This document shows positions 12,404 to 20,907 of a stretch of 64,000 nucleotides of DNA, piece by piece (position 1 is the stretch's first letter; every line of letters starts with the position of its first letter). This DNA is from Gibbula magus (lineage: Eukaryota > Mollusca > Gastropoda > Trochida > Trochidae), in NCBI GenBank assembly GCA_936450465.1, contig OW388300.1, forward strand, positions 47,692,358-47,756,357, written 5' to 3'. The position numbers and the translations under genes were made by a program. The notes below the pieces were generated by a model, which ran no database searches, was not told the origin of the DNA, and saw only the letters and a program-made list of their open reading frames with translations.

Positions 12404-12768
12404 CGACGGCATGCAGTCTTTCTAAGACAATATATATTAGACGGCATGCCGTCTTTCGAAGACAATATATATTAGACGGCATGCCGTCTTTAAAAGACAA
12501 TATATTTTAGACGGAATGCCGTCTGTAAAAGACAAAATGTTTTAGACATTTATATTATATATATTTATATATTGTCTTTAAAAGACAATATGTTTAAGAC
12601 GGCATGCCATCTTTGTAAGACAATATTTTTCAGACGGCATGCCATCTTTTATATTTAAATTTCAAATAATGATGTCTCCCTTCTGACAATAAAGACGGCA
12701 TGCCGTCCAAATTATTTAAAGATGGCATGCCGTCCAGAATTATGTTTTTATTAGACGCCATGCCGTCT
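12404..12768. repeat. Right cluster of AGACGGCATGCCGTCT palindromes
   Basis: Copies start at 12404, 12439, 12474, 12509, 12597, 12632, 12693, 12720 and 12753. The first four are exactly 35 bp apart and share an agacaatatatatt linker. A further partial copy lies at 13129, just inside the right terminal repeat. Changes are mostly single substitutions in the arms. Confidence 0.9.
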
Positions 12769-13184
12769 GGTATCACAACATATGCCAAAATATCCCCATT
12801 TACTAAAAGAAATGATTCTCTTAATAAAAGAAATGATATACATGTTTTTGCATATCCGTATGCTATAATATCTTATCTTTGAGTATGCACTCTTTGAGTT
12901 AAATCCTTGGCACAAATATGAAGATATTTCGATAAAATCACTACCACTCCTCACTCTGCTTTTCAATGTTTTTGTCATTTTCTCTGGTCTGAAATAGATT
13001 ACCTATCTTTTTGTAGTTCAGATCGTCAGAGGGAAGGGGGCATTTATTGTTTCAAAAATATTAAGCTTTGTCCGATCCTGTGTTTTCTATATGCTTGAAT
13101 GAATGGTTAAGCTATCTTATAGTGTTTAAGACGGCATGCCGCCGAAAATCAAGGACGGAAAGCCGACGTGTCCCTGACTGATAG

Positions 13185-13503
13185 TTGAAGGATGTTTCTT
13201 TTACATTTCACCCAAAGATAATTTTGTTGTCAAACAAAATATGAATTGTGATACGAAAAATGTTATTTATGTCATCACGTGTTCTGCATGAATGAGAAGT
13301 ATATCGGGAAAACCGAAACAAATTTACAAAGAAGAATGAACCTACACCGATCCCACATTAATCAACCCCGAAATCGTACTATCCCTCTCAGTGAACATTT
13401 AGATAAATGTGGTAAAGGCAAATTCAAAGTTTTCCCGATTTACAAACTCAATTACAACAATGATAATGATTTACTTTTGAAAGAATCGCATTTCATTCAT
13501 GCG
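13185..13503 (+). pseudogene. PLE GIY-YIG endonuclease domain
   Basis: Resuming after the transposon, the frame reads VEGCFFYIS, then CDTKNVIYVITC (the 'GIY' strand) and, after a one-base deletion near 13290, NEKYIGKTETNLQRRMNLHR (the 'YIG' strand plus the following helix with its arginines). GIY-YIG nucleases of Penelope-like elements nick target DNA for insertion. The domain continues to ESHFIH at 13503, where a LINE has inserted. The frame would have ended in APKLN, visible again at 14046-14060. The 1-base deletion and two insertions make the gene dead. A 192-codon frame starting at 13279 is a chimera of this domain and LINE sequence, not a gene. Confidence 0.8.
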
Positions 13504-14042
13504 ATTCATTTCAACTCTCGCCTGTTGTCTTTATTTTATTCAAGTAGCATTGAATCCGTTCTCGGTTTTAACATTCAGTCGTGGTGTGGAAATTTGTCTT
13601 TGCAGGAAAAAGGAAGACTGAGAAAAGTGATCAACATTGCAGGAAAAATTTCAGGGAGACAATTTGATACTTTAGAATCAATATATTCTCATAGTCTCAT
13701 GCGTCTGGGGAAAAAGATAATATCAGACAGCGATCACTACCTGCATGGTTGTTACGAACTCCTTCCATCCGGACGACGCTACCGAGTTCCGAGTGTAAAA
13801 TTAAGACGCACCAAAATGTCATTTATTCCATCAAGCATTACTCATTTAAATATCTAAATTATACTCCTCCAGCCTGTCATATCCATGTGCCATGTGATTA
13901 TTGTTAATTTGTCATTATTTTATATTTTAGCCTTTTTATATCCTGTTATATATTTTTGTATTTCAAATGTGCTCAATTCATGACAATTCAAATTCCCTTC
14001 CAAGGGCAAACAAGATTTATCTTATCTTATCTTATCTTAAAT
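13504..14042 (+). mobile_element. 5'-truncated LINE insertion
   Basis: ATGCG occurs on both sides (13499-13503 and 14043-14047) and PLE coding continuity is restored when one copy and the insert are removed. The insert ends in a (TTATC)n-like tail at 14012-14040, as many LINEs do. Short 5'-truncated insertions with a tail are the usual outcome of target-primed reverse transcription. Confidence 0.8.
13517..13857 (+). pseudogene. LINE ORF2 C-terminal end
   Basis: The translation contains LLSLFYSSSIESVLGFN and W-G-NLSL, then KIISDSDHYLHGCYELLPSGRRYR and SFIPSSITHLN before TAA at 13855-13857. The LLPSGRRYR...SFIPSxIxxLN ending is the standard C-terminus of jockey/CR1-group LINE proteins (known from many animals). 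Only the last 110 or so residues of a protein of several hundred remain, consistent with 5' truncation. The frame itself is undamaged, so the insertion may be young. Confidence 0.8.
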
Positions 14043-14047
14043 ATGCG

Positions 14048-14320
14048 CCAAAATTAAATGGCAAAACATGATCTTGTTTACATCATAACCATGTATTGTT
14101 GTCAAAGTACATTATGACGTCATAGGTTCCTGTGTGACGTCATAGTGCTATGTACTGTGTGTCAGTTACTGCACGGCCTGAAGAAGTAGGTACATGATGT
14201 ACCTATTGAAAACGTTAGCCAAACTTATTTCAACTTCATCTTTTTTATTTTGATATATGTGACCATAGAGTTTGAACATTTCTTGTGATATTTCTAAATA
14301 AATAAATAAAAATGAATGTT
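14048..14320 (+). mobile_element. PLE 3' end
   Basis: Following the last PLE codons come two TGACGTCA palindromes (14114-14121 and 14135-14142), then a structured segment CTGAAGA-stem-GAAA at 14178-14211, an AACTTCATC block and an AAATAAATAAAT stretch. I read this as the PLE 3' untranslated region; the exact end is uncertain. Confidence 0.55.
14174..14220 (+). ncRNA. Possible hammerhead-like structured motif in PLE 3' end
   Basis: CTGAAGA (14178-14184) matches the hammerhead core CUGANGA. A stem follows (agtaggtaca/tgtacctatt around a 3-nt loop), then GAAA (14208-14211), and flanking ggc/gcc can pair. PLEs are known to carry minimal hammerhead ribozymes. Here helix III would be extremely short, so catalytic competence is doubtful. 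Confidence 0.3.
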
Positions 14321-14938
14321 AAACATACTTGAAAAAACCGATATACTGGTCGAAATGAGCTCATCGTATATAGAAGATTGAGACAGTCAAATCCATCTGA
14401 TGTTTGTATATAAACAACATTCTTAATTAGTTACAAGTTACATTGCCTATGTTTAAACTCATGGCAATATATATGTATTTTAGAATGTTGATAGATAAAA
14501 GAAGAATCAGTAAACAACTGAGCTTTTTATATGCATGATTCTTCTCGCATTGCATGTCAACACGTTGACGTGGGTGTATGCTAAAATAAAGTGGACAGGG
14601 CTTTATTGGAATTGGAACTTGATACAAAAATAATATGGATCTTTCATGGTTTCAATTTGTCTATCTGTCAGCAAATGGCGCCTGTGGGTAACTGTTTGCA
14701 ATATACACATGGTGTGAAAACTTTTGAGAAAAAATCAATTTAAAAAAAACTTCAAGCTCAAACTGAATATAAAGAGGATTGAAAGCTGCAGCCAGTTTGC
14801 AGAATCTTCAATAAAAACCTTGCATGTTATCAATGCATGTACATACATGTACATTAGTGAAAACAATATAATGGCATGACCTCTTTCAATTAAAATATAT
14901 TTGAAACACCTAAATGTACAGTTTAACTTTTTGTGAAA
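14321..14938. other. No recognisable feature
   Basis: AT-rich spacer; a minus-strand frame near 14427-14627 has no recognisable content. Confidence 0.4.
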
Positions 14939-15019
14939 ATAATTATATTATATTATATTATATTATATTATATTATATTATATTATATTATATTATATTA
15001 TATTATATTATATTATATT
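14939..15019. repeat. Perfect (ATATT)n microsatellite
   Basis: About sixteen uninterrupted pentanucleotide units. Confidence 0.95.
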
Positions 15020-15799
15020 GTTTACCCAGTTATGACTCTTAATGATGTCTGTCATGCTAGTATTTGTACTCGACTGATGTACTGACTGAAAGTCTATTTA
15101 ATAAAATGCCGGTCCATTTTGAAGGCGAGTTTATCATTCTAAAAATTGGTTGGCACTGGATGGAGGCACTGTCAGTGGTATTTAAATCTTTGAAAAGTCA
15201 TCTTTCCATAAAAAGTCAATCGCCTTTCATTGTGGCTCTCAACCAACCTATCTAAACACATCCCTATGTTTGGAATTTTTGTTATGTATGCTTGAGTCAT
15301 TAAGGGTTCGAATCTGCCAAGATAAAACAAAAACAAGTATGAAAGATACTCAAGCAAATATGTTTAAAGGGAACTGACCGCAGTGAATTACATTACCTCG
15401 ATAAAGCTATTTAACGGAATGTCATATTATATTTTAGGATTCCATTATAAGTCAAATACAGAGTTCAATGTAGTATGATATTTGTCATTATCAAGCATTT
15501 GGATATTTCATCAGGAAATTCACACCTGACCTTGGTCGATATGAGCCAATCAAACTCTCGTGCCCTGCGAGCCTCTAAATGCATCTTCAGTCTGGAATTA
15601 CATTGCAGTTGATATCTACGAGTGCTTTACTTTTGTGCTTCCGTAGTGCAAGCACATGATAGACTGTTTAAAACTTCGAGCCACCAAACATCACCGTCTA
15701 TTGCTAAATTCCGAATCAAAGGTAACTAATTTTAGCACATCGTTTCCGGTTGAAATAGCTCAGGGTTACTCCGTGCGGAGGGTCTGAACATTGAACCCT
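15020..15799. other. Spacer with an isolated B-box-like site
   Basis: Contains agggttcgaatctgcc at 15303-15318, a good RNA polymerase III B box, without a convincing A box at the right distance. It may be a decayed SINE. Nothing else was identified. Confidence 0.35.
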
Positions 15800-16450
15800 G
15801 GGTGACCGGATATGACGATCATCAGAGCAGTTAAGATGAAAGTCTATCCGAAATTAGGATCACTTTGTCAATGGATTTGTGATGAGAACCATCAGCATAT
15901 TGATTCAATGATCAGTTCCACTTGCCAAAGTGTGATGAAAGAATAATCAATCATTCGTGATGCGTCAATTACCAGTCTAGGATTAGCACTCAACTACATT
16001 ACCTAACTCCCATTCAAAACGGCTGAGAATAACCTGAAAGTGCAGTGCATTTGCAAATTCTCACTAAATATTAGTTAACTGGAGAAATATGTTCATGGTA
16101 TGATTATTGGATTCATGCAAATACCATTAATGAAGCCAAGAAATCAGCAACTATGAAGTAAATGAGCAAATGTTACATATGAATTACCAGAGTAGGGTAA
16201 AGTAAATAACAAATGATGTTCCACCCTCGTGTCATTATTGTATCTTTTCCAGAACCTAGTTACCCAACAATGTGCCTGATTGACAGGCTACCATTTTGAA
16301 AGCTTCCTGGTAAAGTCGATGTTCTCATTTCAAGAGTAGTATATCCATCGCATCAAGGGAAACGTGGCAATTTAGAGAAATACCTTACATGTTTTGTCCT
16401 GGACCTTCCTAATCTACTTTGATATATACTGCATGATAAGAGCATTATTA
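15800..16450 (+). repeat. Dispersed repeat, copy 2 (see 8780-9190)
   Basis: The two conserved blocks are at 15820-15985 and 16320-16430, separated by about 330 bp that the first copy lacks. Confidence 0.6.
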
Positions 16451-16477
16451 TGGGCTCTGATTCCATTAGCGTACGAT

Positions 16478-16900
16478 CCTGATGAAAATCCAATGAACAG
16501 TTCTTGTGATATTGATCCACCTAACAAGCTTAACATGTAGACAAAATTTATGTTCCGCTGTTATCTTGAGAATAATGTCAATGTCACCAAAATCTAAACA
16601 GTCCTTCGTCTTCCCGAGGAGGTGATTTGTGTAAGATATGATGACATTCCAGAGAAAGGTTCTTGAGATATCCCACTGACACGCTTTACGTGCTAGTTCA
16701 CATGCTGACAATTTCCAAGTTTCGCTGCTGCCTTGAGAATAAAGTCAAGTAAAGCCAAGCTCACCAAAATATAATCAGCTCTTTGTCGTCCCTAGGGGGT
16801 ACTTTGTGTAAAATATAATCAGATTCCAGTGAACGGTTTTTGAGATATCCCGGCGACAAGCACAAAGTGACAAAGTCTCGTTGTGACCTTGAAATGAAGG
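16478..16900. repeat. Two-unit tandem repeat of about 230 bp
   Basis: Unit 1 (about 16478-16690) and unit 2 (about 16710-16880) share 'ccttgagaataa.gtcaa', 'ctcaccaaaat', 'cttcccgaggaggtga/cgtccctagggggta', 'ttgtgtaa.atat' and 'ggtt.ttgagatatccc..cgaca'. Open frames across it are by-products of the repeat. Confidence 0.65.
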
Positions 16901-17079
16901 TCGAGGTCAAAAAAAAGGAAAGGAACCTTACTCTCCCTATGATGAACACATATGCAACATATGAAAATAATATAATGAATAGTACTTGAGTTAGTCCGCG
17001 GCGGAGGATATCAAAATACTGCTTCTGGATGAAGTTAACTTTGAAGTACTTGGTATATGCTTTGTAGGAAATAAACAAA

Positions 17080-17561
17080 TTTAATTCAGATCAAACAGGG
17101 TATGATACTTAATGTATATGATCCTTAAAACACACGTCATTTCAAAGTAGTTTTGAAAGAAAGTCTAAGTGGGAATTTATTAGATATGAAAATGAGGTTT
17201 ACAAAATATATTGTCAACGGAATGTGCCATCTTGATCTTGGATTTGTCGCATCATTGCTGTTGGACATCATAACACATGTCACGAAACATGTTTTAGTAA
17301 TGCAGATTCCAAATCGACCAAAATGTTAAATGGCATGTTTCAGAAACATGAAGAGATGATGTTTAAATACATGAAACAAAGTGCTTATGGAGAAATGAGG
17401 TAACCTTGTATACCTCGTATAAATCACTCCTTGATAAAAAAAAACATTGATATTTGTGGGTATCGCTTTTTTGTCCGGTACAAAATGATTATCACAAGAT
17501 CAATATCGTTTATGCATGTGTAAGGGAGAGGGAGAAGGATCGATAAATTAAAATGATATCG
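17080..17561. other. No recognisable feature
   Basis: AT-rich spacer with nothing identified. Confidence 0.4.
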
Positions 17562-17660
17562 AGGGGCTGTTGCGCAGTGGCAAAGTGGTGTTACAGTATG
17601 TTGCTGAAATCGTTTTTGCCCTTTAACAATGAAAAAGGTGACTAGTTCATATCCCGAGGG
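17562..17660 (+). repeat. Possible tRNA-derived SINE head
   Basis: An A-box-like ttgcgcagtggc (17570-17581) and a B-box-like tagttcatatccc (17643-17655). The spacing is longer than in a tRNA, so this is either decayed or coincidental. Confidence 0.35.
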
Positions 17661-17939
17661 CTATACATCATAAGTGGATATATCAGAACTAATGTATTAG
17701 CATGTGTAATATTTTTTATATGTAAAAGTACAGGGCTGACAAAACAGCTCATTTCATTCTTGAGTCTAAAGCTTTGATTTGATCCGCCAACCACCGTTTC
17801 TCAAAGAATTGATTGACAAAGTCATTAGAATATTTATCTTCATATTCTTCTACTTAAAAATTCAGGAATTCATTTGAACTCATGTAATTCCTTCAGTAAA
17901 ATTTAGATATTGCAAGATTTTAATTACAACCGTTACATA

Positions 17940-18095
17940 CAGTAAAACACGGATATAGCGAACACGGATATAGCAAACACATTTATACGTCCAGTCAAAA
18001 GCCCTATATAATATGCCAAACGCGAATAACGAACAGCTGATATAGCGAACTGAATTCTTTGGTCTCCTGGGGTTCGTTATATCCGTGTTCTACTG
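17940..18095. mobile_element. Complete pogo-type MITE, 156 bp
   Basis: The ends are inverted repeats CAGTAAAACACGGATATAGC at 17940 and, inward from 18095, CAGTAGAACACGGATATAAC. TA flanks both sides (17938-17939, 18096-18097), giving the TA duplication expected of Tc1/mariner/pogo insertions. The 'CAGTAGAACxCGGATATAACGAAC' style end is typical of pogo/Tigger-group elements. A second internal cacggatatagc copy follows the left end. No coding capacity. Confidence 0.85.
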
Positions 18096-18097
18096 TA

Positions 18098-18948
18098 TCT
18101 AATATCTCAGTTGTCCTTGAGTGTTTGTTGAGTTTATCACTTTGTCATTCAGAAAGGTCAGTGCAGGATTCAAGCAGCACCAGCCAGGAATGTTAGCCTG
18201 CATCCATGGTCAAAAATGTTCAGTTCATCTATAGGCGACCTCGTTTACATATCTCTTAATGCTTGTAATGTATGTGTATCCAAGATGTAATTCAAAGTGA
18301 CAGTGAAACTGGTAGATGCATGAATGTAATACATGGTGGAAGGTATTGTCTATTTGTAGATGTTATTGCCGATGATGCATACTCACATAGAAATAAGAAC
18401 ATAGCAAATGGTATTCATTAATTTGTTTCCTCTTGAATATATCATAGGTTATATTGTTTATATTACAGGATATATTATGATTATATATGTATCAATATAT
18501 CATATGTTTATAAGAAGAAAAGACTAAATTCAACTAGGATATTCAGATAAAACAACGAAAGAAACAACCCCTGTTTATGTCAACGTGTTAATTCCCAAAA
18601 TGTCGAGAGATAGAAGAAGTCAGAGTGTAAAAGGTTGAAATGGCGTTCATAGGAATTTAGAAACTAAGCTTGTTATTGCAAAGACACACACAGGAGTAGC
18701 AAGAACAAGCATTTTTGTTACACAAATTATCATGACATAAATAAGTCGCGATACATCTATTTATCTCCACTCCCATTTTTTGCTGGATCCTGTCGCTGAT
18801 GAGCTTTGTCTCGAGCCTTGGTACAAATCAAAATTATTTCACTCGGGACATACACTTGATCTGAAACGGTACGAGTTGTGTATACTATGTACTACCAACA
18901 TGTATTTCATATGATTAATTGTGTTTGAAAATATATTTCTGTTGTCCC
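18098..18948. other. No recognisable feature
   Basis: AT-rich spacer upstream of the candidate promoter. Confidence 0.4.
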
Positions 18949-18990
18949 TATAAAAGGAACGGAACAGCGGAGTAATATCAACCCTGTCAC
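18949..18990 (+). promoter_or_regulatory. Candidate TATA promoter
   Basis: TATAAAAG at 18949-18956 in a locally less AT-rich context, with a plausible start site about 30 bp downstream. About 200 bp further on are a TGACGTCA (19153-19160), a perfect ATGGCGGCCGCCAT palindrome (19165-19178) and a strong splice donor GTAAGT (19224-19229). The combination suggests a first exon at about 18980-19223. Confidence 0.35.
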
Positions 18991-19129
18991 AGCATTGCGA
19001 CGTTAAATATTCACGTTTTTAAAATCAAACTATTCTATCATCCGTGATGTTTGGTATGGCGAAACCAGTTGCACTAGTCATGCTGAAGGAAGCGTACGTA
19101 ATAAACATCCCCCTGCTCGAGGACATGAG

Positions 19130-19223
19130 ATGAGAGTTATCCGTCCTTTGAATGACGTCATGTCATGGCGGCCGCCATTCTCATGTTTCTCGTCGTCGGA
19201 ATGCGTACATAAGCTCATTAAAT
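19130..19223 (+). CDS. Candidate first exon, partial, unknown product
   Basis: The local G+C content rises here. Two frames stay open into the GTAAGT donor at 19224: one starting at the ATG at 19152 (24 codons to the donor, in phase 0) and one starting near 19130. A third start at 19165 gives a hydrophobic peptide (MAAAILMFLVVG), but it meets a stop before the donor. I cannot decide which, if any, is translated and I find no second exon. Much of 18980-19223 may be 5' untranslated sequence. What product it belongs to is unknown. Confidence 0.2.
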
Positions 19224-19650
19224 GTAAGTTTTAGATGAACATTGCCGTTGAAATGGCTTTCCTTTCGGTTATTTTTGCCTTGTGAGTATAAAGTCACTGT
19301 GCACTGTTACGAACACGTTATTTTCACCGAGATACTGAGCGTTTGGTGCAATGTTATTCCCAACGGTAAGATTGAGAGCAAATACTCTTGCTGCATTCAA
19401 ACTGTGTTCTTATTAGCTCTGCTCTAGTCATGGTGTAGCCTATTTGTCAATCATTGCAGTGGGTACGAGTTCCTGAATCAATTGAACAATTATATAACTA
19501 TTAATTAGCCTATAAGTGTTGTCGTAAAAAACTTGTAATTCATGAATGAATTCACGTTCGTTTTATGAATGAATAAAGTCGTCAAGACAGTGTCAAAGTT
19601 CATCGTTAGCCAATCATATTACTTGAAGGTGTTATGACAACATTCCTCCA

Positions 19651-20065
19651 ATTCGTGGCATTCGTGAAAAAGTTTTGATTTGTTCAAAATTGTTCACGAA
19701 TCAACTACGAATTCGTAGTTGCTTCGTACACTATTCGTAACTAATTCGTGTAGTTCGTAATAAGTTCGTAAACAGTTCTTGGAAATTCGTTGTTGATAAT
19801 TTTGATGGTCTCGACCCGAATTACTTACGAATCATCTACGAATCATGTACGAATTTCCCGAATTAAGGACGAAGTGTATTCGCAACTGTTTCTTATTAAT
19901 TTCGCACTGACCAATTCGTAATAATTCGTATCTGTTTCGTAGGGTTTAAGCATGAATATCTACGAATTTTCGTACAAGTGAAATTGCGGTTCATAAAATT
20001 TTGCCGAATGTTTACGAATTTATACAATCACCTATTCGTGGCTATTCGTGATAATTCGGCTCGTA
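19651..20065. repeat. Block saturated with TTCGT / ACGAA motifs
   Basis: About 23 occurrences of TTCGT or ACGAA in about 410 bp, mostly extended to ATTCGTA/TACGAAT and present in both orientations, including the palindrome tacgaattcgta (about 19707). The motif is rare outside this block. No clear terminal repeats were found. It may be the binding-site-rich end of a transposon or an unusual non-coding element. Confidence 0.7.
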
Positions 20066-20795
20066 CATGTAGTGAAACAGGGGCATTAAAAGAAATTGGC
20101 AGAGGACAGTACTCTCATTCGGAGGTCAAGGATTGGAACCTCCCTGTTGCAATCTTAACAGTCTATTGGTTTTTGGATTATATGTGACAGAGGCTATTTA
20201 TGTGACGTTTTCGAAACAGGTTATCAGCCAATCTATACTATATTATTTCAATAACTGATGCATAACTTATTGAACGGACACCTGTCTGCCAATGTTGATA
20301 TAGCTTTGCCACGAATGTCATCATTAAATAGATCAATCTCGGGTTATTTTACTTTTTTGACAATTGGACGTCTAAACGTCTTGCATAATCTCAAATATTT
20401 GCCAAATCCTTGACATATTAGACCAGATGAACTGTAGGGTCACCTTAATATATATATACATAATTATTAATAAAGTATCAGTTGTGTGGCATGTATACAA
20501 TATTTTCTGTCAAGACCATATGAGTCGACAAAACAACAATACAGGGAAAAGGACCAATATGACACAAACTTGGCTATCACGAGTGTGGGCACGTGCACTC
20601 GCACAATTCATGAAAAACCGAAGCTATCGCTTCAAAAGTGTGACCAGTACTATAAGATAATAAAACTTGACCAATACGGACATACTTAATTAATTAGATA
20701 AAAGTATACATAACTTAATATGGGTAAACAGTTATTACCTAAGTTTCATGACATTCGAAGTCCATTTATATTAGTGACGGTAATTACATTCGCTC
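20066..20795. other. No recognisable feature
   Basis: Open frames at 20427-20689 show no domain. Confidence 0.35.
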
Positions 20796-20907
20796 ACATA
20801 CATACATACGCACGCACTCACGCACACACGCACGCATGCACACACACGTACGCACACACATACACACACACACTGGCACGCATGCACGCACGCATGCACA
20901 TACACAA
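20796..20907. repeat. (CA)n / (CACG)n microsatellite
   Basis: Interrupted cacaca, cacgca and catgca units. Several overlapping open frames rich in His/Thr/Ala or Cys/Val come from this repeat and are not genes. Confidence 0.95.

Larger units (their letters stand above)
9756..13181. mobile_element. Non-autonomous DNA transposon with palindrome clusters
   Basis: The ends are inverted repeats of 28 bp with one mismatch: TCAGTCAGGGACATGTCGGC... at 9756, and the same sequence (ACACG for ACATG) read inward from 13181. TAG occurs immediately outside both ends (9753-9755, 13182-13184); removing the element plus one TAG restores the PLE frame (...CQSIVEGCFFYIS). This fixes the boundaries at base resolution. 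The 3,426-bp interior encodes no recognisable transposase. It carries subterminal clusters of AGACGGCATGCCGTCT palindromes, a 10455-10680 dispersed repeat and a nested tandem repeat (11345-12400). A 3-bp duplication fits several superfamilies (CACTA/EnSpm, PIF/Harbinger, Academ); I cannot choose among them. Confidence 0.85.
9420..14320 (+). mobile_element. Penelope-like element remnant, split by two later insertions
   Basis: The C-terminal part of a PLE protein is visible in three pieces: 9479-9755, 13185-13503 and a few codons at 14043-14062. Then comes a PLE-style 3' untranslated region to about 14320. The pieces join without loss once the 9756-13181 transposon and the 13504-14042 LINE are removed. 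The 5' limit is unclear; the reverse transcriptase core is not recognisable, so the copy was probably 5'-truncated. Confidence 0.75.

Noticed and set aside
13279..13857. 192-codon plus-strand frame as a gene
   Set aside because: It starts inside a frameshifted PLE nuclease domain and passes into a LINE C-terminus across a mapped insertion point; a chimera, not a gene.
16761..17078. 105-codon minus-strand frame
   Set aside because: Half of it covers a tandem repeat unit and the rest is hydrophobic low-complexity; no domain and no start context.
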